64,000 nucleotides of DNA. Origin: 0-14-0-80-60-11 sp049322355. Its GTDB lineage: Bacteria; Desulfobacterota; Desulfobaccia; Desulfobaccales; 0-14-0-80-60-11. A program made the position numbers and the translations under genes. Shown piece after piece: positions 24,605-33,374 of the stretch. The stretch covers positions 62,001 to 126,000 of the forward strand of contig JBMORG010000028.1 of assembly GCA_049322355.1 (NCBI GenBank). Reading direction: 5' to 3'. The notes under the pieces were generated by a model that ran no database searches, was not told the DNA's origin, and saw only the letters and a list, made by a program, of their open reading frames with translations. Each line of letters starts with the position of its first letter. Within the stretch, counting starts at the first letter, position 1.

Positions 24605-24664
24605 GGCCCTGTATTGGTGGGTTTTTAGGCCGGTGAGATTACCTAGGGGACGATGGATAAGGCT

Positions 24665-24978
24665 TACCTCTCTATAATCAGAGTGAGATTACGGTTGAAC
24701 GCCCCGAAAAACCTAAAATATTTTCATATAAAGGAGTTTTACCGAGAATTATTAAGCTGTTATTTACATTATACTCACTTATTCCGGAATACCAAGAGAT
24801 ATTTGTGAAGGTGCGGCGTGCCAGAAGGGATGGGGCTCTTGACCCGGTTCGGCAGGCAAGGAACTTAGGGGAATTATTAACGGAATAGAGACCGGATTTT
24901 CTTGCTGCCGTGCCATAGGGCTCAATGGGATACGGAGTTCGTATCTTAAGTCCTTGTAAATGGGCTCTTCCAGCGGCC
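24665..24978. other. Intergenic region between hflX and the L,D-transpeptidase gene
   Basis: About 314 bp. It probably includes the hflX promoter and ribosome-binding site (GAGAGG on the minus strand near 24668-24673). A minus-strand frame from 25018 to 24779 overlaps the transpeptidase end in the -1 frame and encodes a Pro-rich 79-residue sequence; its reality is doubtful. Confidence 0.4.
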
Positions 24979-25716
24979 TCAACCTATTATTTTCCCGGGA
25001 ATTCCTGGCTTGGCCCACTGATAAAATAGAAAACGGGCATGAAGGGGAAACAATCGGATACAGCCGTGGGATGCGGGATATCCAGGAACTATTCCTTCGT
25101 GAATGTAATAATCACCGCCAATATTCAGGGCATGATCCATGGGGGCATCATATTTGATGGAATAATGAACTTGATCCATATGATTAACCACAAACTTTCT
25201 TAAAGGCGTCGAATTCGAGGTTCCGGAAGAAATTGGAAAACAGTACTTCAAGTTCCCCCATTCATAAAGGCCGAGATATTGCTGGCGGCGATCTATCAGA
25301 ATGTACTTTTCTCGATTGGCCTCAGCAGGTAAAAATTCCGGCAGAATTTGGGGCTTGATTGAATAGTCGAGGGGCACGAATACTTTGTTCACATCGGTGC
25401 TGATGTTACCAGATCCATTTATGACCAATAAATAGTGAGTTCTATTAATGAGAGCAATCCTGTCCTGGACAATATGGGACTTTATCTTTAAAGAAGGTAT
25501 GGAATGGACAAATGACATTATGCTTTCACCATCCATAAGCATAATTTCTACGCATGGCACGTCATAAACAATGGTTATCTGCCCTGTCGTCATTCTCCCA
25601 TGTTCTACCAATTCCTCATAAATAGGATTATTTCGCGCCAAGTCTAGAGCCATGGCTAGTGGACTCCAAAGTAACAGTGAAATTACTGTACCACCAAACA
25701 AGAGTATTGCTTTCAT
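24979..25716 (-). CDS. L,D-transpeptidase (YkuD family)
   Basis: Periplasmic enzyme family that forms 3-3 peptidoglycan cross-links or attaches lipoproteins. ATG 25716 gives 245 aa starting with a signal peptide (MKAILLFGGTVISLLLWSPL, cleavage near AMALD). The catalytic motif is ASHGCIRLF near the C-terminus with the upstream conserved His in YYIHEG, and the domain starts at KYILIDRRQQYLGLYE. An in-frame TTG at 25761 would add 15 residues. The gene is more AT-rich than its neighbours. It stands alone. Confidence 0.9.
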   Translation of the reverse strand: MKAILLFGGTVISLLLWSPLAMALDLARNNPIYEELVEHGRMTTGQITIVYDVPCVEIMLMDGESIMSFVHSIPSLKIKSHIVQDRIALINRTHYLLVINGSGNISTDVNKVFVPLDYSIKPQILPEFLPAEANREKYILIDRRQQYLGLYEWGNLKYCFPISSGTSNSTPLRKFVVNHMDQVHYSIKYDAPMDHALNIGGDYYIHEGIVPGYPASHGCIRLFPLHARFLFYQWAKPGIPGKIIG

Positions 25717-25877
25717 TAGTCTTCGATTGTTTGTATTAATGCTAAAATGATCCTGTTGCAATGTCCCCGCCTCGAGATGGCTCTGCCTACGCTAACCTTA
25801 AGAAGAAGGGAAATGCAAATCAATAGGCAAAGTTACTTATTTAATCATAGGTAATAATGCCTATCTGGGATCTGAGA

Positions 25878-26645
25878 TCACACCACCTGATTTATGAGCT
25901 TGACGGTCTCCATCACCCCCGGCTGCAGCACATCCATCAGAGCAATTTGCATTCCGGCCCCGGCCAGGACGCCCAAAGCGGCCTCCTCCAATCGCACCGG
26001 ATAGGTGTGCCGCAGCCCACTCCGCAGATTGGACAGCCCCACCATGGTCCGGGCCGGGGTTTGCAAAACCTCGCCGCCGGCCAGGAGCCGAACGGTCTGG
26101 ACCACCGCCCTCGTCTGTTCCCAGGCGTCGGGCCAGGAAAGATTGGGAAGGACCGGATCATAGATCAAATGATCGTCTTTGAGGCCTGCGGCCTGGGCGT
26201 GTTCCCGCAACTCCAGGGCCAAGGTGATTTTGCCCTCCAGAGAAGCTGCAGGGAAAGACCGGGCATCCAGGAGCAGCAGCACGAGGTCCGTCCGGTGGGC
26301 CGCGGCCAGAGGCAGAATCTCCCGCAGCTTGTCATCTTCCAAAGTGCAGGCATTAAGGATGGGCGTCTGGTTGCAGACCTCCAAACCCCGGGCCAGGGCG
26401 CGGGCGTTGGGACTGTCCAGGAGAAGGCGTAGACCGCTGACCTCCTGAACCGCCTCCACCATGAAGGCCATGCGGTCCAGGTGCCGGGGGGCCAGGTAGC
26501 CGGGGTTGATATCGATGAGATGGGCGCCGGTCTGCTCGACCCGGCGGGCCAGCTCTTGCAGGGGTTGGGGGTTGAGGGCAAGCAAGGCCCTGGCGACAAC
26601 CGGATCTAGAGCATGGAGGTTGTCAGCAGCAACAATCAAGGGCAT
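25878..26645 (-). CDS. Pterin-binding (methyltetrahydrofolate methyltransferase-like) protein
   Basis: 255-aa TIM-barrel protein of the pterin-binding/DHPS family. Visible are HLIDINPGYL (family strand-2 motif), LLLDSPNARALARGLEVC, PILNACTLEDDKL and MVGLSNLRSGL. This resembles AcsE/MetH-type methyl-tetrahydrofolate enzymes that pass a methyl group to a corrinoid protein. It overlaps the upstream cyclodeaminase-like gene by 10 bp, so both act together in C1 metabolism, perhaps around a Wood-Ljungdahl methyl branch. No corrinoid protein gene is adjacent. Confidence 0.8.
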   Translation of the reverse strand: MPLIVAADNLHALDPVVARALLALNPQPLQELARRVEQTGAHLIDINPGYLAPRHLDRMAFMVEAVQEVSGLRLLLDSPNARALARGLEVCNQTPILNACTLEDDKLREILPLAAAHRTDLVLLLLDARSFPAASLEGKITLALELREHAQAAGLKDDHLIYDPVLPNLSWPDAWEQTRAVVQTVRLLAGGEVLQTPARTMVGLSNLRSGLRHTYPVRLEEAALGVLAGAGMQIALMDVLQPGVMETVKLINQVV

Positions 26646-27229
26646 TGTTGCCTTTCCAAAAGGTCGGCCAACACCTGTTGAAACATGGCTTCCGCCGCCT
26701 TAAGGGTGTGGTCAAGATCTTCAGCCCAGACGAGACGCCGGGGATTTCTGGCCATGAACAGCAGGTTGGCCCGGGCAATGTGATGCGCCCCCCGAAACGC
26801 CGCGCCTAAAAGTTCGGTGGCCACCAGCAGGTCGGACAGCAGGTGTTTTTTGCAGCGGCCGCCCCCCTGGGAAATCAAACCCAGGCCCTCCTGGGCCTGC
26901 TGCATAATCCTTAAAGGACATCCTATCGCCTCCTCCAAAGCCCCTTTGACCTTCTCAGGGTCACCGCTATCCCTTGCCTGAGTAAGGTTGAAGTAGGCCT
27001 GGATATCTTCCTCTTGGAGGCGGCCCAAGGCCGCGGCTACCAGGCGTACCCGTCTTAAGAGATCATCCCAAGGAAAAGGCTGGCCGGTCCCGCGACTTTG
27101 TCGTTGTTCCTCCAGTCTGACCACCTTTTCCAGCAGGGCCAATCCCAGCGCAGCCCCGTGAGCTGCGGCCGCGCCTCCGCCGGGGTCAGGCCTCGCCTGG
27201 GCCAGGGCTTGCAGAAATGTCGAATCCAT
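26636..27229 (-). CDS. Cyclodeaminase/methenyl-THF cyclohydrolase family protein (FchA/FTCD_C)
   Basis: 197 aa from ATG 27229, which gives the family start (FLQALAQARPDPGGGAAAAHG, the folate-binding PGGGsaaA motif). The rest is all-helical and ends with NLLFMARNPRRL. Members interconvert methenyl- and formyl- or formimino-tetrahydrofolate. The reading frame is open to 27286, but the added residues are not conserved-looking. It is followed with overlap by the pterin-binding gene, supporting a C1-carrier role. Confidence 0.82.
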   Translation of the reverse strand: MDSTFLQALAQARPDPGGGAAAAHGAALGLALLEKVVRLEEQRQSRGTGQPFPWDDLLRRVRLVAAALGRLQEEDIQAYFNLTQARDSGDPEKVKGALEEAIGCPLRIMQQAQEGLGLISQGGGRCKKHLLSDLLVATELLGAAFRGAHHIARANLLFMARNPRRLVWAEDLDHTLKAAEAMFQQVLADLLERQQCP

Positions 27230-27541
27230 TGTCCTCCCGACTCGCAAATGCGGTGGTTGCCGATGCGGCAAGTTGAATTCTTTCACCCATTGTGGGGACG
27301 ATTTTAGTTCAGGTCAACCAGTCCGGGGAGAAAATTAACCAAGCAGTGGACTATTATAGTGGCTGATGGTGGTCACCACAGCTCCCGGAAGGGATAGTCC
27401 AGAAATAAGTTCATCGGGAGAATATACCAGGACGTTAGTATCACCATGTCTTGCAACTAATTCTGGTGGCGGTTATAATTTAACCAAAATTATCATAATT
27501 GGGCCTCAAATAAAAATGTTGTCGGCCCCGAGTACGTTTTC
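27230..27541. other. Divergent intergenic region
   Basis: About 312 bp between the C1 pair (minus) and the ClpX-like gene (plus); it should contain both promoters. I see no known RNA or repeat. Confidence 0.4.
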
Positions 27542-29293
27542 ATGGAAAAAATCCCCGACCCAAAAGAACTGGAAAAAGAACTGAGTGAGTATCTCAGCAA
27601 AAAATATGGCAGCCGCATTAAAGTGCTGGCACCCCATTATGTGGCCAAGCCCGAGAAAGACGGGGACAGCCAGGGCAAAGACACCAAACTCAGCCGGATA
27701 AAATTCGATCTAAAGCCGGAAGAGTTGGAAGCCTATCTCGATGAGTACGTGATCAAGCAGGATTTGGCCAAAAGTGTTCTGGCCACCAAGGTTTGCACCC
27801 ATTTCAATCGCATCCGCCATTCCCTGGAACTGGGACGAGACCCGGAACCAGGGGTGGGTTCCATTAAAAACAACATCATCCTGGTAGGCCCCACCGGGGT
27901 GGGCAAGACCTACCTGGTTAAACTCATTGCCAAGAAGATCGGCGTCCCGTTTATCAAGGGCGATGCCACCAAGTTCAGTGAAACCGGTTACGTGGGCGGC
28001 GATGTGGAAGACCTGGTCCGGGACCTGGTTTACGCCGCCGGCGACGACCTGGAGTTGGCCCAATACGGCATCATTTATATCGACGAAATCGATAAGATCG
28101 CCTCCTCCGGGCATGCCTGGGGTGGGCCGGACGTGTCCCGCACCGGCGTTCAACGGGCTTTGCTGAAGCCCATGGAAGAGACGGAAGTGGACTTGAAGGT
28201 GGCCCACGACCCGGTCTCCCAGATTCAGGCCATCGAACACTACCGCCGCACCGGCAAAAAGGATAAACGCACCCTCAATACCCGCCACATCCTGTTCATC
28301 GTCAGCGGCGCCTTTAACGGCCTGGACAAAATAGTCAAGGAGCGCATCAGCAAGCAGGAGATCGGATTCCGGGGCGAGATCACTTCCCGGGATCAGGATC
28401 GGACCTTTCTAAAACAGGTGACCGCGGAAGACTTGATCAAATTTGGGTTTGAGTCGGAATTCGTGGGCCGCCTGCCGGTGATCGCCGTGCTGGAGGAACT
28501 CACGGCCGATGATCTCTACGCCATCCTGCAAAACCCCAACAATCCCATCATCACCAGCAAAAAGCGGGACTTCCGGGCTTACGGCATTGATATCACCTTT
28601 GAAGATGAAGCCCTAAGAAAGTTGGCCGAACAGGCTGCGTTGGAGAAGACTGGAGCCCGGGGTCTGGTCAGCGTCATCGAACGAGTTCTGATTCAATTCG
28701 AAAAACGCCTGCCTTCCACGCCGGTCATGAATCTGGTAGTAACCCCGGAACTCGTGGACCATCCGGACGAAGAACTGGCATGCCTGTTGGCCGACCCCGA
28801 TGACCCCGACCTCAAGAGCAGGTTTAGCCAGGCCGCGGCCAAAGAACGGGATATTTTAAAAGAGTCCATCTGGCGGCGGGAAGCGGAGTTGATCAACCGC
28901 TACCACCTGCCTCTCACCAAGGCCCGGGTGGAATTACTGGCTGACCAGTACTATCATTGGGACTATGACCTGAAAACCGCGTTCGAAGAGTTGGCCCGGC
29001 TGCATGATCAGGTCCACCTGTTCGAAGAAAAGTTCCTGGACAATCACGGGATTCAACTGAACTTCGAGCCCGGGGCCGAAGATGAAATCATCCGGCAAGC
29101 CTTAGCCCGGGAAACCTCGGCTCTCACCGTCTGCCAGGAGATGTCCAAGGACCTGGAATATGCCCTGAAACTGGTCCGGGACCGCACCGCCCAGGACCAG
29201 TTCATCCTCACCCGGGAAGCCCTGTGCGACCTTGACGCCTACCTCAACCGGGTCATCCGGGAATACTACCAGACCACTCTGTTCAGAGAGTAA
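27542..29293 (+). CDS. ClpX-like AAA+ ATPase without zinc-binding domain, long C-terminal extension
   Basis: 583 aa. The AAA+ core matches ClpX: start LEAYLDEYVIKQDLAKSVL, Walker A GPTGVGKT (116-123), pore-loop region GYVGGDVEDLVRDLV (Tyr-Val-Gly, about 150-152), Walker B IIYIDEID (177-184), SRTGVQRALLKPME, sensor-2 TGARGLVSVIERVL. The four-cysteine zinc domain of ClpX is missing; the first ~55 residues are charged instead. After the ClpX-like end (about 430) there is a ~150-residue helical extension. No clpP is nearby. It precedes ahbC by 8 bp. A specialised unfoldase or chaperone is inferred. Confidence 0.88.
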   Translation: MEKIPDPKELEKELSEYLSKKYGSRIKVLAPHYVAKPEKDGDSQGKDTKLSRIKFDLKPEELEAYLDEYVIKQDLAKSVLATKVCTHFNRIRHSLELGRDPEPGVGSIKNNIILVGPTGVGKTYLVKLIAKKIGVPFIKGDATKFSETGYVGGDVEDLVRDLVYAAGDDLELAQYGIIYIDEIDKIASSGHAWGGPDVSRTGVQRALLKPMEETEVDLKVAHDPVSQIQAIEHYRRTGKKDKRTLNTRHILFIVSGAFNGLDKIVKERISKQEIGFRGEITSRDQDRTFLKQVTAEDLIKFGFESEFVGRLPVIAVLEELTADDLYAILQNPNNPIITSKKRDFRAYGIDITFEDEALRKLAEQAALEKTGARGLVSVIERVLIQFEKRLPSTPVMNLVVTPELVDHPDEELACLLADPDDPDLKSRFSQAAAKERDILKESIWRREAELINRYHLPLTKARVELLADQYYHWDYDLKTAFEELARLHDQVHLFEEKFLDNHGIQLNFEPGAEDEIIRQALARETSALTVCQEMSKDLEYALKLVRDRTAQDQFILTREALCDLDAYLNRVIREYYQTTLFRE

Positions 29294-29301
29294 ACCGTCA
29301 C

Positions 29302-30483
29302 ATGATCGGGGTCTCCAAGCTTTATTGCGGCGCGGTGGAAGCCGGTGATGTGCTGCGTTACCGGCATCGCCGGGCCCAGGATTTGCCGTCCCATCTTCTG
29401 CAGTTTTCCGCCGACAAAAAACCGGTGGTGGTCTGGAACGTCACCAAACAGTGCAATCTCAAATGTCTGCATTGTTATGCCAAGGCCACTGCCGGCGCGG
29501 CCCCGGATGAGCTGGGCCACGTGGAAGGACTGGCCCTGCTCAGGGATTTGAAGGATTTCGGCGTCCCAGTGGTGCTGTTTTCCGGGGGCGAACCCTTGAT
29601 GCGCCCGGACTTGCCGGAACTGGTGGAGTGGACCGTAAAACACGGCATGCGCGCCGTAATCTCCACTAACGGCACCCTCATCGACCGGGACAAGGCCCGG
29701 CAGTTGCGGGATTTGGGACTGTCCTACGTGGGCATCAGTCTGGACGGGACCGAGGCCACCCACGACCGCTTCCGGGGGCAGCCCGGGGCCTTTGCCGCGG
29801 CCATGGCCGGCGTGCGCCACTGCCAGGAGATGGGGCTCAAGGTGGGGCTTCGCTTTACGGTGAGCCGCCTCAATTATCTGGAGGTGCCCGCCATCTTCGA
29901 CTTGGTGGAGGAGTATGCCATTCCCCGCATCTGCTTCTACCACCTGGTTTATGCCGGCCGGGGCAGCAAGCTGGTGGAAGAGGCCCTCTCCCACGAACAG
30001 ACCCGGGACTTGGTGGACTTGATATGTGCCCGCACCCGGCGGATATTTGACTCAGGCCGCACCGTGGAAGTGCTGACGGTGGACAACCACGCCGATGGCC
30101 CTTACATCTATCTCAAGCTGCTCAAAGAAGACCCCCGGCGGGCCGCGGAAGTCCTGGAACTCCTAAAAATGAATGAAGGGAACAACTCGGGGCGGGGCAT
30201 CGGCTGCGTCAGTTGGGACGGCCAGGTCCACGCCGACCAGTTCTGGCGGCATTATTCTTTCGGCAACGTCCGGCAGCGCTCTTTTAGCCAAATTTGGACT
30301 GACCTGACGAATCCCCTTATGGCCCGCCTGAAAGACAAGAAGTGCTATGTGACCGGCCGCTGCGCCCGGTGCAAATGGCTGGACGTCTGCGCCGGCAACT
30401 TCCGGGTCCGGGCCGAAGCCTTAACCGGCGACCTCTGGGCCCCGGACCCGGCGTGTTATCTGACGGATGAAGAGATCAGTTGA
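29302..30483 (+). CDS. ahbC: AhbC, 12,18-didecarboxysiroheme deacetylase (radical SAM)
   Basis: Radical SAM enzyme of the alternative heme pathway: it removes the acetate side chains of didecarboxysiroheme to give Fe-coproporphyrin. The N-terminus (MIGVSKLYCGAVEAGDVLRY, LPSHLLQFSADKKPVVVWNV) is typical of AhbC. The radical SAM cluster is CNLKCLHC, with SGGEPL and SLDG following, and a C-terminal SPASM-like cysteine set (GCVSWDG, CARCKWLDVC). 393 aa. It lies 8 bp after the ClpX-like gene, so is probably co-transcribed. AhbC is characteristic of sulfate reducers and methanogens. Confidence 0.9.
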   Translation: MIGVSKLYCGAVEAGDVLRYRHRRAQDLPSHLLQFSADKKPVVVWNVTKQCNLKCLHCYAKATAGAAPDELGHVEGLALLRDLKDFGVPVVLFSGGEPLMRPDLPELVEWTVKHGMRAVISTNGTLIDRDKARQLRDLGLSYVGISLDGTEATHDRFRGQPGAFAAAMAGVRHCQEMGLKVGLRFTVSRLNYLEVPAIFDLVEEYAIPRICFYHLVYAGRGSKLVEEALSHEQTRDLVDLICARTRRIFDSGRTVEVLTVDNHADGPYIYLKLLKEDPRRAAEVLELLKMNEGNNSGRGIGCVSWDGQVHADQFWRHYSFGNVRQRSFSQIWTDLTNPLMARLKDKKCYVTGRCARCKWLDVCAGNFRVRAEALTGDLWAPDPACYLTDEEIS

Positions 30484-30610
30484 CTGATATATAGGGTGAT
30501 CAAGGTCCACTGGCGTATCTGCTTAACTCATAAAACCTTTCTTCCTCCCACATTCCTTTTTTTCTTCCGCCTCATTCGAGCTTGAGAACGGAATCAAGAT
30601 TGGTTTGGCC

Positions 30611-30640
30611 AGGCAGGGTCGCATTAACCTGCCTTTTGCT
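30611..30640 (+). terminator. Intrinsic terminator after ahbC
   Basis: GGCAGG (30612-30617) pairs with CCTGCC (30628-30633) over a 10-base loop, followed by TTTTGCT. It lies between the convergent ahbC and PEP-CTERM genes. Confidence 0.7.
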
Positions 30641-30660
30641 ATTAAATAAGCAGTAGATTG

Positions 30661-33069
30661 CTAGCCTCTTCCAGATTTTCTCCTCAAGCCAGCCAAGCCT
30701 AACAGGCCAGAGCCCAGTAGCAGCAAGGTGGAGGGCAAAGGCACTAAGTAATTTGGAGGGCCAGGAGGGTTGGGTGGAAGAATAAGGTTATCGCCGGCCA
30801 CATTAATAATTTTCCCATGCCCATTAAGCCAGTCATTGGTGGCGGTCACTAACCCAAAATCCTTTAGGTAGAGGTGGAGATTATTCAGATTCAAAGTGTC
30901 ATCCTCACCAATAAATAACGAGTCCACATACAGGGCTTCCTCCACCGCTCCTACGAGTCCGCCGCGGTGCCCATTGTCGATGGAGTCGGCCAGGAAGGCA
31001 TAAGACTTCATGCCGTCGATTACGAGGTTGGTTATGTTGAAGTTATTGGCAAAGCCATCCGTATGGTTTCCGAAATCGTTTCCCCCCACCTCAAGCCCGG
31101 TTTTCGTACCGGTAAGCTTTAAGGTAGTGTTGCTGCCCCATGAAAAGAATGAGGTGTCTTTTTGATTTAAGATAAACCCCTGGCTTATGTCAACCGTTGC
31201 ATTGTCCGGTAACACCAAATTGGCCATCTGATCCATGGAAAGATTGGCAGCCTGAATACTCTGCCCGGCTTTTAGGGTGGCATTATCCTTTATGAAGATA
31301 TTACCGCTACCGGTAATGGCGCTCTGGATATCCAAGACTCCATCCTTGGCGATGATGAAGCCGTTATTGGCGATAGACTCCTGAATTTGAAGAGCCCCGC
31401 TGATAACGCCGGTGCTGGTATTTGTGATAGGCGCCTGGATATAGCCTTGACCGCTTATCCAACCAGAATTGATAAAGCCAGTGCCTTGGAGGAAATTGTT
31501 GCCGGTACCGCCCAGGATAACATTGCTATTCAGGGTCGCGGTTACGCCGTTGGCATAAAGGGTGGTAGGGGCCAAAGTGCCGTTTAAAGTGATAGAACCG
31601 TAATTGATCACCGGGGCTTTCTCGCTGGCGCTTAAGGACAATTTCTGGCCGTTGTCCACGGTCACTCGAGAATTAATCCTAGCATTAAAAGGCAAAGCCT
31701 GATCAAACAAACTCGTGACACCCTTGAATTCACTGTCGCTTTTGACTCCGATATTTCCACCAATTATCTTCTGGCCAATCAAAGTAGCATTTTCCAGGGA
31801 AACATTGGACAGGAATAGACTGCCTGTACCGGAAACCTGCGTCCCCTTGAATAAGTAATCGGAGCCGCTTATTGTACCACTGCTTTCAACCACAACATTG
31901 CCAAATTCCAGAACCCCGCCCTGGGCCATGATTTTGCCACTGTTGATAAGATTCGTTTGAATATATCCACTTCCTGATATAGTGCCATGATCATTGATAA
32001 AGCCAGTGCCCTGGAGAAAATTGTTGCCGATGCCGCCAAGTACCGTGTTACCCTTTAGAGTTGCCACAGCTCCGTCTGCATAGAGGGTGGTGGGAGCCGT
32101 GGAGCCAACCAAGGCAATATCCCCATTAAAAACAGGTGCATTGGCACTTGGGCTTAAGGACAGTTTCTGGCCGCTGTTTACGGTAACATAATAGTTTTGC
32201 GTTGCCTTCGTTATGGCCCCTTTGAATTCGCTATCACCTTTTACCTCCAAACTGCCGGTTAATTTTTGGTCAATCAGGGTAACGTTTTCCATCTTAAGTA
32301 AGCCAATCATTTGGCCTGTACCTGAAACTTGGGTGTCTTTCATGGAAAAGCTACCACTCATAGTACCGTTATTGTTAACCTGAGTGCCATTCATGGAAAA
32401 GCTGCCACTCATAGTACCGTTGTTGCTAACCTGAGTGCCATTCAGGGAAAAGCTGCCGAAAGAATCATTGGTCATAGTACTGCTATTGATCAAGGAAATG
32501 GCCCCAACTTCCAGGACTCCGCCCTTGGCGGTGATGGTGCCCCGGTTGTCAAAGTTCGACTGAATGTAGCCATGACCCTCCATGGCACTATAGGCCTCGA
32601 GGATAAATTTGCCGGTCCCTTGCAAGTAGTTTTGGCCGTCACCGCCCAAGGCCACATGAATGCGCCTCGCAAAACCGACATCCGCGCCATCGGCAAAGAG
32701 TGAGGTTGGAGCGGATGTGCCATTGAGGGTGAGGGTGCCAGCATAAATCGGCGCGAGGCCGCTGCTGTTGTAAAGGTGCAAAGATTGGCCGTTGTTAATT
32801 GTCACGCCGGTGTCCGCAACCAGCGTGATCTGACCTACTGTGAAGTTGTCATTCACGGACACCGTAACGCCAGGGGTGCTATCGTCCACTCTTGCTGTGT
32901 CATTCCCACTGTTGGGAAAAGCCCCTGTGGGGGTCCAGGCGCTGGTGTCGTTCCAGTCGCCGTTGGTGCTCTTGGTCCATAGATAATCAGTGCCTTGAGC
33001 GTTAATGGTCGCAAAAGTCTGAATAATCAGAACCATCAAGATCAGCCGCAGAATCCCATGCATGTTCAT
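30661..33069 (-). CDS. PEP-CTERM-type repetitive surface protein
   Basis: 802 aa with a signal peptide (MNMHGILRLILMVLIIQTFA). The C-terminus has a sorting tail: VPLPSTLLLLGSGLLGLAGL followed by Arg-Arg-Lys, a PEP-CTERM signal with Leu in place of the Glu of VPEP. The middle has three long beta-rich modules beginning APTxLxAxG and containing FLQGTG, plus short 17-residue tandem repeats. This fits an exported beta-helix protein processed by an exosortase (none in the window) and probably linked to extracellular polysaccharide. Asn, Thr and Gly rich. Confidence 0.82.
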   Translation of the reverse strand: MNMHGILRLILMVLIIQTFATINAQGTDYLWTKSTNGDWNDTSAWTPTGAFPNSGNDTARVDDSTPGVTVSVNDNFTVGQITLVADTGVTINNGQSLHLYNSSGLAPIYAGTLTLNGTSAPTSLFADGADVGFARRIHVALGGDGQNYLQGTGKFILEAYSAMEGHGYIQSNFDNRGTITAKGGVLEVGAISLINSSTMTNDSFGSFSLNGTQVSNNGTMSGSFSMNGTQVNNNGTMSGSFSMKDTQVSGTGQMIGLLKMENVTLIDQKLTGSLEVKGDSEFKGAITKATQNYYVTVNSGQKLSLSPSANAPVFNGDIALVGSTAPTTLYADGAVATLKGNTVLGGIGNNFLQGTGFINDHGTISGSGYIQTNLINSGKIMAQGGVLEFGNVVVESSGTISGSDYLFKGTQVSGTGSLFLSNVSLENATLIGQKIIGGNIGVKSDSEFKGVTSLFDQALPFNARINSRVTVDNGQKLSLSASEKAPVINYGSITLNGTLAPTTLYANGVTATLNSNVILGGTGNNFLQGTGFINSGWISGQGYIQAPITNTSTGVISGALQIQESIANNGFIIAKDGVLDIQSAITGSGNIFIKDNATLKAGQSIQAANLSMDQMANLVLPDNATVDISQGFILNQKDTSFFSWGSNTTLKLTGTKTGLEVGGNDFGNHTDGFANNFNITNLVIDGMKSYAFLADSIDNGHRGGLVGAVEEALYVDSLFIGEDDTLNLNNLHLYLKDFGLVTATNDWLNGHGKIINVAGDNLILPPNPPGPPNYLVPLPSTLLLLGSGLLGLAGLRRKSGRG
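32305..32457 (-). repeat. Tandem 51-bp repeat coding 17-residue units
   Basis: Residues 205-255 of the PEP-CTERM protein are three 17-residue units: GSFSLNGTQVSNNGTMS, GSFSMNGTQVNNNGTMS and the diverged GSFSMKDTQVSGTGQMI. The first two are nearly identical at DNA level, indicating recent duplication. Confidence 0.85.
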
Positions 33070-33103
33070 CTCCCACCTCCATTATTATTGTTTTAAGGTT
33101 AAT

Positions 33104-33137
33104 AAAAAAACCGGACTGCCCTATCAGACAATCCGGC
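33104..33137 (-). promoter_or_regulatory. Attenuator-like terminator in the PEP-CTERM leader
   Basis: On the minus strand CCGGATTG (33137-33130) pairs with CAGTCCGG across a short loop, then T7. It lies only ~35 nt before the ATG at 33069, inside a leader that also has GGGC-act-GCCC and GGCT/AGCC hairpins. It could be a transcription attenuator or the end of a short RNA. Confidence 0.55.
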
Positions 33138-33218
33138 TCTTCCTTAAGCCCAAAGACAAGCGCCTTCTGCTTCGGGCAGTGCCCCAAACTAAGCACATTT
33201 ATGATTTAATGTCAATTT

Positions 33219-33224
33219 ATTATA
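33219..33224 (-). promoter_or_regulatory. Probable -10 box for the PEP-CTERM leader
   Basis: Perfect TATAAT on the minus strand within a very AT-rich stretch (33190-33260), giving a start near 33212 and a leader of about 140 nt. No good -35 at 17 bp; a TTGACA just downstream is an alternative element. Confidence 0.45.
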
Positions 33225-33278
33225 AATTTAATTTTAATTAATTATTTAAAGTATACTAAACTCAGAGGGGAACCAAAC

Positions 33279-33304
33279 AAAAAGGGACGCCTCGGAGCGC
33301 CCCT
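33279..33304 (-). terminator. Intrinsic terminator of the cold-shock gene
   Basis: On the minus strand GGGGCGC pairs with GCGTCCC (one G-U) across TCCGAG, followed by TTTTTGTTTGG. It lies about 70 bp beyond the csp stop. Confidence 0.8.
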
Positions 33305-33374
33305 CAATTCCTTGCATTTTTCTTTATCCAGGGAGATGCTACCGTCCCTGGCCCACAACGGCAATAATCGGCGG

